From Actinacidiphila yanglinensis (GTDB lineage: Bacteria; Actinomycetota; Actinomycetes; Streptomycetales; Streptomycetaceae): a stretch of 64,000 nucleotides of DNA. The DNA is taken from the NCBI RefSeq assembly GCF_900107965.1, contig NZ_FNVU01000022.1, forward strand, positions 1 through 64,000, written 5' to 3'. Shown one piece after another: positions 59,896 through 64,000 of the stretch. The notes under the pieces were generated by a model. That model ran no database searches, was not told the origin of the DNA, and saw only the letters and a list, made by a program, of their open reading frames with translations. The stretch's first letter is position 1. Each line of letters starts with the position of its first letter. The position numbers and the translations under genes were made by a program.

Positions 59896-60575
59896 GCCGG
59901 ACACCGATCCGCGTGCTCGTGGTCGAGGACGACCCGGTCGCCGCCGACGCGCACGCCCTCTATGTCGACCGCGTGCCCGGGTTCACCGCCGTCGGCAAGG
60001 CGCACACCGCGGCGCAGGCCCGGCTGTTGCTGCTCCGCGCCCCGGTCGATCTGCTCCTGCTCGACCTCTACCTGCCCGACGGCCACGGCCTGGAACTCGC
60101 GCGCTCGCTGCGCGCCGAGGGCCACCGGATGGACGTCATCGCGGTGACCTCCGCGCGCGACCTGGCCGTGGTCCGCGAAGGCGTCTCGCTCGGCGTGGTG
60201 CAGTACATCCTCAAGCCGTTCGCGTTCGCCACGCTCCGCGACCGGCTGCTCGGCTACGCCAGGTTCCGGGCCTCGGCGGGGGAGGCTGGCAGCCAGGACG
60301 AGGTGGACCGGGCGCTGGCCGCGCTGCGCCCGTCGAGGCCCGCCGCGCTGCCGAAGGGGCTCAGCGCTCCCACGCTGGAGACGGTCGTCCGCACGCTCAC
60401 GGTCGCCCCGGCCGGGCTGACGGCGGCGGCCACCGCCGCGTCGGCCGGCATCTCCCGTATCACCGCCCGCCGTTACCTGGAGCACCTGGTCGAGCAGGGC
60501 CGCGCCGAGCGCAGCCCCCAGTACGGCCAGGTCGGGCGGCCGGAGCTGCACTACCGGTGGGTGGCGCGGGGCTGA
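59892..60575 (+). CDS. Response regulator, DcuR/CitB type
   Basis: A 227-residue regulator. The receiver has acidic VEDDP, the phospho-Asp58 in LLLLDLYLPDG, Ser/Thr in VTSARD and Lys in ILKPFAF. The C-terminal DNA-binding domain (TLTVAPAGLTAAATAASAGISRITARRYLEHL) is the winged helix of CitB/DcuR regulators. Its ATG overlaps the kinase TGA (ATGA). With the kinase, it is the likely activator of the divergent dctA when C4-dicarboxylates are outside. Confidence 0.92.
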   Translation: MSRTPIRVLVVEDDPVAADAHALYVDRVPGFTAVGKAHTAAQARLLLLRAPVDLLLLDLYLPDGHGLELARSLRAEGHRMDVIAVTSARDLAVVREGVSLGVVQYILKPFAFATLRDRLLGYARFRASAGEAGSQDEVDRALAALRPSRPAALPKGLSAPTLETVVRTLTVAPAGLTAAATAASAGISRITARRYLEHLVEQGRAERSPQYGQVGRPELHYRWVARG

Positions 60576-60744
60576 CGCGGGCACCCCGACCCCGGGGAGT
60601 TGGGTGCCCTCGCGGCAGAACGTGCCCCTGGTGGTTGCCGTCGCCCGCAAGGGCACCCCCGTCCCCGGGGGGAGGGCACCGTTCGCCCGCAAGGGCACCC
60701 TCGGCACGGGGAGTTGGGTGCCCTTGCGGCTGGACGTGCCCCCG

Positions 60745-60800
60745 AAGGGGCGCGGGGAACGGCGCGAGCAACTGGCCACCGGCGGGTGGTCCGGGGACAT
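60745..60800. repeat. Intergenic repeat, copy 1
   Basis: Begins AAGGGGCGCGGGGAAC and ends GGCGGGTGGTCCGGGGACAT. It matches the second copy with a few changes. GGGGCGCGGGGAAC is a sequence I remember as scattered between Streptomyces genes. Confidence 0.75.
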
Positions 60801-61016
60801 CGCCGTGGGGGCTGGGCCTGCGGGCCTCCGGCTGCGCCGTCGTGGCTGGGGGTACCTCCCAGGCGAAGCTGTGGGGGAGCGCAGTTCCCCGCGCCCCTGG
60901 TTGGCACCGTTCACTCGCGAGGGCACCCCGGCACCGGGGGGGAGGGCAACGCTTGCCCGTGAGGGCACCCCCGGCACGGGGGGTTGGGCGCCGTCGCGGT
61001 AGGACCGCACCCTCCA

Positions 61017-61070
61017 GGGGCGCGGGGAACTGCGTGAGCAACCGGCCGCCGGCGGGTGGTCCGGGGACAT
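61017..61070. repeat. Intergenic repeat, copy 2
   Basis: Second copy of the element at 60745-60800, same orientation, 272 bases away, ending in the same GGCGGGTGGTCCGGGGACAT. Confidence 0.75.
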
Positions 61071-61106
61071 GCCGCGGCCCCCCACCCCGGGCGGTCCCCC
61101 CAGCGG

Positions 61107-61994
61107 CTAAGCCCGAACCACCTCGCGGATCCCCTCCACCGCCCGCACGAGGTGCGGCTCCGCCCGGTCCGCCCGGTGGGCGACCACCAGCTCGACGGTG
61201 GTCGCCGGGCGCACCAGCGGCCGATACACCACGCCGGGAAGGCTCAACGCCGTCACCGGCTCGGGCACCACCGCCGCCCCGAGCCCGCCCGCGACCAGCG
61301 TGACCAGCGTCGACGTCTCGCCGACCTCGTGCCGGATCCGCGGCTCGACCCCGGCGTCGTGCAGCAACCGCAGGACCACCTCGTACATCACGGACCGCCG
61401 CGCGGAAGAGTGCACGATCAGGTCGGTCCCGGCCAGATCGGCCGCCCGCACCTGCCGCCGCCCGGCGAGTGCGTGCTCGGACGGCAGCGCCACCACCAGC
61501 CGGTCGCGGCGCAACAGGTGTGCCACGAGGGAGGGTTCGGCCACCGGCGGACGCAGCAGGGCGACGTCGATCGTGCCCGCGCGCAGCGCGTCCGCCTGGT
61601 CCGGTGCCAGCATCTCGCCGCGGAAGGAGAAGTCGACCCCGGGCAGCCGCGCGGACAGGTGCCGGGACAGCGCCGGGAGCAGGCTGTACGTCGCCGAGCC
61701 CACGCAGCCGATCGCGAGACGGCCGACGACCCCGGCCGCGACCTGGCGCGCCAGGTGGCCCGCCTCGTCGACCTCGGCCAGGATCGCCCGGGCGCGTTCG
61801 AGGTAGGCGCGGCCGGCCTCGGTGAGGTCGACCCGGCGGGTGGTGCGGTGCAGCAGCTCGACCCCGAGCTCGGTCTCCAGGCGGCGGATCGCCTGCGACA
61901 GCGGCGGCTGCGCCATGTGCAGCCGCTCGGCGGCGCGGCCGAAGTGCCGCTCCTCGGCGACGGCGACGTAGTACCGCAGGTGGCGAAGATCCAT
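61107..61994 (-). CDS. LysR-family regulator of the beta-ketoadipate genes
   Basis: A 295-residue LysR protein: MDLRHLRYYVAVAEERHFGRAAERLHMAQPPLSQAIRRLE is the classic N-terminal helix-turn-helix, with LGVELLHRTTRRVDLTEAG after it. The effector domain contains GRLAIGCVGSATYSLLP and IDVALLRPP, close in style to CatM/BenM/PcaQ regulators that respond to muconate or ketoadipate. It is divergent from pcaF across 70 bases, with a T-N11-A-like dyad there, so it most likely activates the thiolase/CoA-transferase operon. Confidence 0.92.
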   Translation of the reverse strand: MDLRHLRYYVAVAEERHFGRAAERLHMAQPPLSQAIRRLETELGVELLHRTTRRVDLTEAGRAYLERARAILAEVDEAGHLARQVAAGVVGRLAIGCVGSATYSLLPALSRHLSARLPGVDFSFRGEMLAPDQADALRAGTIDVALLRPPVAEPSLVAHLLRRDRLVVALPSEHALAGRRQVRAADLAGTDLIVHSSARRSVMYEVVLRLLHDAGVEPRIRHEVGETSTLVTLVAGGLGAAVVPEPVTALSLPGVVYRPLVRPATTVELVVAHRADRAEPHLVRAVEGIREVVRA

Positions 61995-62009
61995 ATCGTC
62001 CGCCTCTCA

Positions 62010-62027
62010 ATCAGCCGCGATATTGAT
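62010..62027. promoter_or_regulatory. LysR-type dyad between regulator and pcaF
   Basis: ATCA, ten bases, TGAT, with the middle GCCGCGATAT. This fits the T-N11-A interrupted dyad bound by LysR proteins and lies in the short divergent gap. Confidence 0.5.
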
Positions 62028-62064
62028 ACTTCATCCTATGGGCGGCGCCGCCTACCGTAGGGGC

Positions 62065-63258
62065 GTGAGCGCTTTCCTCTACGCAGCGAACCGCACGCCC
62101 TTCGGGAAGTTCGGCGGTGGGCTGGCCGGTGTCCGCCCCGACGACCTGGCCGCCGCCGCGATCACCGGGCTGCTCGCCCGGACCCCCGACCTCGAACCGG
62201 CGGCGGTCGACGAGGTGGTCTGGGGCAACGCGAACGGCGCCGGGGAGGAGAACCGCAACGTCGGCCGGATGGCCGCGCTGCTGGCGGGCCTGCCCACGAG
62301 CGTGCCCGGCACGACCGTCAACCGCCTGTGCGGGTCCTCCCTCGACGCGGCGATGATCGGATCGCGGGCGATCGAGACCGGCGACGCCGACATCGTCCTC
62401 GTCGGCGGGGTGGAGTCGATGACGCGCGCGCCGTGGGTGCTGCCGAAACCGGCGAAGGGATTCCCGGCCGGCGACGTGACCGCCGTGTCGACCACCCTCG
62501 GCTGGCGGCTGGTCAACCCGCGGATGCCGCAGGAGTGGACGCTCTCGCTGGGGGAGTGCAACGAGCGGCTCCAGCAGCGGTACGGCGTGAGCCGCGCACG
62601 CCAGGACGAGTTCGCCGCCCGCTCGCACCGGCTCGCGCACGAGGCGTGGGAGAGCGGCTTCTACGACGAACTCGTCACGCCGGTCGAGGCGTTGACCCGC
62701 GACGAGACGATCCGGCCCGCGACCACCCCGCAGGTGCTGGCCGCCCTCAAGCCGTCCTTCCGGCCCGACGGGACCATCACCGCCGGGAACGCCTCGCCGC
62801 TGACGGACGGCGCCTCGGCGGTGCTGCTCGGCAGCGAGGGCGCGGCCGGCGCGATCGGCCGGGAGCCGACGGCCCGGATCGCCGGCCGCGGCGTGATGGC
62901 GCTCGACCCGCAGGACTTCGGCTACGCCCCCGTCGAGGCGGCCGGCCGGGCGCTGGAACGGGCGGGCATCGGCTGGGACCGGGTCGGGGCGGTGGAGCTC
63001 AACGAGGCGTTCGCGGTGCAGTCCCTGGTCTGCGTCGACGCGTGGCTCGAAGAGGGGCTGCGCGACCCGGAGTTGGTCAACGCCAAGGGCGGCGCGATCG
63101 CGCTCGGGCACCCGCTCGGTGCCTCCGGCGGCCGGGTCCTCGGCACCCTGGCCGGTGTCCTGCGCGAGCGCGGGGAGCGGTACGGCGTCGCGGCCATCTG
63201 CATCGGTGTCGGCCAGGGGCTGGCCGTCGTCCTGGAGAACCTGGAGGCCGGGGCGTGA
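62065..63258 (+). CDS. pcaF: Beta-ketoadipyl-CoA thiolase
   Basis: A 397-residue thiolase: nucleophile Cys89 in VNRLCGSSLDAAMIG, SMTRAPWVLPKP, substrate-loop ELNEAFAVQSL, His in ALGHPLGASGGR, second Cys in AICIGVGQGLAVV. The length and the block EESMTRAP-type (here ESMTRAP) match PcaF/PaaJ-type thiolases that split beta-ketoadipyl-CoA into succinyl-CoA and acetyl-CoA. GTG 62065 follows GTAGGGGC. The stop overlaps the next start (GTGA), so pcaF and pcaI are coupled. Confidence 0.9.
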   Translation: MSAFLYAANRTPFGKFGGGLAGVRPDDLAAAAITGLLARTPDLEPAAVDEVVWGNANGAGEENRNVGRMAALLAGLPTSVPGTTVNRLCGSSLDAAMIGSRAIETGDADIVLVGGVESMTRAPWVLPKPAKGFPAGDVTAVSTTLGWRLVNPRMPQEWTLSLGECNERLQQRYGVSRARQDEFAARSHRLAHEAWESGFYDELVTPVEALTRDETIRPATTPQVLAALKPSFRPDGTITAGNASPLTDGASAVLLGSEGAAGAIGREPTARIAGRGVMALDPQDFGYAPVEAAGRALERAGIGWDRVGAVELNEAFAVQSLVCVDAWLEEGLRDPELVNAKGGAIALGHPLGASGGRVLGTLAGVLRERGERYGVAAICIGVGQGLAVVLENLEAGA

Positions 63259-63950
63259 GCCGCGCCCGAGTCCTGGACACCTGCGACGAGGCGGTCGCGG
63301 GGATCGAGGACGGCTCCGTCGTCCTGGTCGGCGGGTTCGGCTTCGCGGGGATGCCGTTCGACCTCCTCGACGCGCTGATCCGGCAGGGCGCCACGGACCT
63401 CACCGTCGTGTCCAACAACGCGGGCAACGGCGAGGTCGGCCTCGCCGGGCTGCTCAAGGCCGGGCGGGTGCGGAAGGTGGTCTGCTCCTTCCCGCGGCAG
63501 GCCGACTCCTACGTCTTCGACGAGCTGTACCGGTCCGGCCGGGTCGACCTCGAAGTGGTGCCGCAGGGCAACCTGGCGGAGCGGATGCGGGCGGCCGGCG
63601 CGGGCATCGGCGCGTTCTTCTGCCCCACCGCGGTCGGCACGCCGCTGGCCGAGGGCAAGGAGACGCGGACCATCGACGGCCGCGAGCACGTGCTGGAGTA
63701 CCCGATCAGGGGCGACTACGCGCTCATCTCCGCGCACCGGGCCGACCCGATGGGCAACCTCGTCTACCGCAGGACCGCCCGCAACTTCGGGCCCGTCATG
63801 GCCACGGCCGCCGCCACCACCGTCGTGCAGGTGAACGAGGTCGTCGCGCTCGGGGAACTCGACCCCGAGGCGGTCGTCACCCCCTCCATCTACGTCGACC
63901 GGATCGTCCCGGTCCAGGCCCGGCACTACACCGTCCAGGGGGCACGATGA
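63255..63950 (+). CDS. pcaI: 3-oxoadipate CoA-transferase subunit A
   Basis: A 231-residue family-I CoA-transferase alpha subunit: VLVGGFGFAGMPFDLLDAL (glycine-rich start), LTVVSNNAGNGEVGLAGLL, KVVCSFPRQADSYVFDELY and PTAVGTPLAEGKETRTIDGR are standard PcaI/ScoA blocks. With the beta subunit, it moves CoA from succinyl-CoA to beta-ketoadipate. It sits between the thiolase and the truncated beta subunit, overlapping both by four bases (GTGA and ATGA), so the three are made in fixed ratio. The genes for the ring-opening steps are not in the window. Confidence 0.9.
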   Translation: MSRARVLDTCDEAVAGIEDGSVVLVGGFGFAGMPFDLLDALIRQGATDLTVVSNNAGNGEVGLAGLLKAGRVRKVVCSFPRQADSYVFDELYRSGRVDLEVVPQGNLAERMRAAGAGIGAFFCPTAVGTPLAEGKETRTIDGREHVLEYPIRGDYALISAHRADPMGNLVYRRTARNFGPVMATAAATTVVQVNEVVALGELDPEAVVTPSIYVDRIVPVQARHYTVQGAR

Positions 63951-64000
63951 GCACGTCGGCGCACACGACGAGCACGGAGCACACGGCGGGCGCGACCGGT
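63947..64000 (+). CDS. pcaJ: 3-oxoadipate CoA-transferase subunit B, start only
   Basis: Only 18 codons (MSTSAHTTSTEHTAGATG) lie inside the window; these are unordered leader residues and carry no motif. The call rests on position: the ATG overlaps the pcaI stop (ATGA), as is usual for the alpha and beta subunits of this transferase. Confidence 0.6.
   Translation, partial: MSTSAHTTSTEHTAGATG

Larger units (their letters stand above)
60576..61106. other. Repeat-rich intergenic region
   Basis: About 530 bases with no real gene. It is built from short repeats of the type GGGCACCCC with CACGGGG spacers, plus the two 54-56-base repeats listed separately and a GGGGGTACCTCCCAGGCGAAG hairpin-like block at about 60847-60880. 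Open frames here merely follow the repeats. Confidence 0.7.

Noticed and set aside
60600..60962. Several ~120-codon frames in the repeat-rich gap
   Set aside because: They encode repeated GTP/RGA strings that follow the DNA repeats; no ribosome site and no conserved fold.
60595..61000. Possible CRISPR array in the GGGCACCCC repeats
   Set aside because: Repeats are irregular in length and spacing, are palindromic GC-rich units, and no uniform spacers or cas genes are present.

Overview
The window is high-GC DNA with frequent GTG starts, GGAGG-type ribosome binding sites and stop/start overlaps. It carries many regulator families and secreted proteins typical of streptomycetes (S53 peptidase, lamin-tail protein, ESX-type effector). 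Streptomyces or a close Streptomycetaceae relative is the best guess. No rRNA or complete tRNA gene was found.

Layout. 1-16 kb: the end of a type VII (ESX) secretion island, with a 5'-truncated EccC motor ATPase, a 4,258-residue WXG-led effector holding two zinc-protease-like modules around a TcdA/TcdB-like glucosyltransferase, and a YbaB-like protein. 16-18.5 kb: a membrane-anchored ricin-type lectin, then a gene-poor stretch with a decayed SDR tail. 18.5-26.2 kb: a redox neighbourhood of two aldo-keto reductases, a cupin, a carboxymuconolactone-decarboxylase-like protein, an SDR, an F420/NADP-binding reductase and an MDR reductase, with XRE/MmyB and TetR regulators. 26.2-31.2 kb: a mosaic of genomic debris: a broken IS630 transposase, an Imm21-like immunity protein, the tail of a polymorphic toxin (HINT end plus YwqJ-like deaminase) followed directly by a probable immunity gene of unusually low GC, two decayed tyrosine recombinases and a tRNA-3'-end-like attachment remnant.

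31.2-35 kb: unrecognised genes and a Ser/Thr protein kinase whose C-terminus carries two ribosomal bL12 C-terminal domains. 35-44.7 kb: secreted alkaline phosphatase; a TetR-controlled NAD(P)-binding/amidohydrolase pair; NUDIX hydrolase; two methyltransferases; an NDT-like protein; and a DUF308-like membrane protein coupled to a pyridine-nucleotide-disulfide oxidoreductase behind twin operators. 44.8-48.3 kb: a meta-cleavage pair (C-C hydrolase plus extradiol dioxygenase), and an APC permease with a PadR regulator that appears to share its operator. 48.3-56.5 kb: FAD monooxygenase, secreted lamin-tail/beta-propeller protein, sedolisin, MFS transporter, methyltransferase. 56.6-60.6 kb: a C4-dicarboxylate symporter divergent from its likely two-component system. 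61-64 kb: a LysR regulator divergent from the last steps of the beta-ketoadipate pathway (pcaF-pcaI-pcaJ, the last truncated).

The systems most worth following are the giant ESX effector, the kinase-bL12 fusion, and the captured deaminase/immunity cassette. All functional calls rest on reading motifs and on remembered family features; no database search was run.
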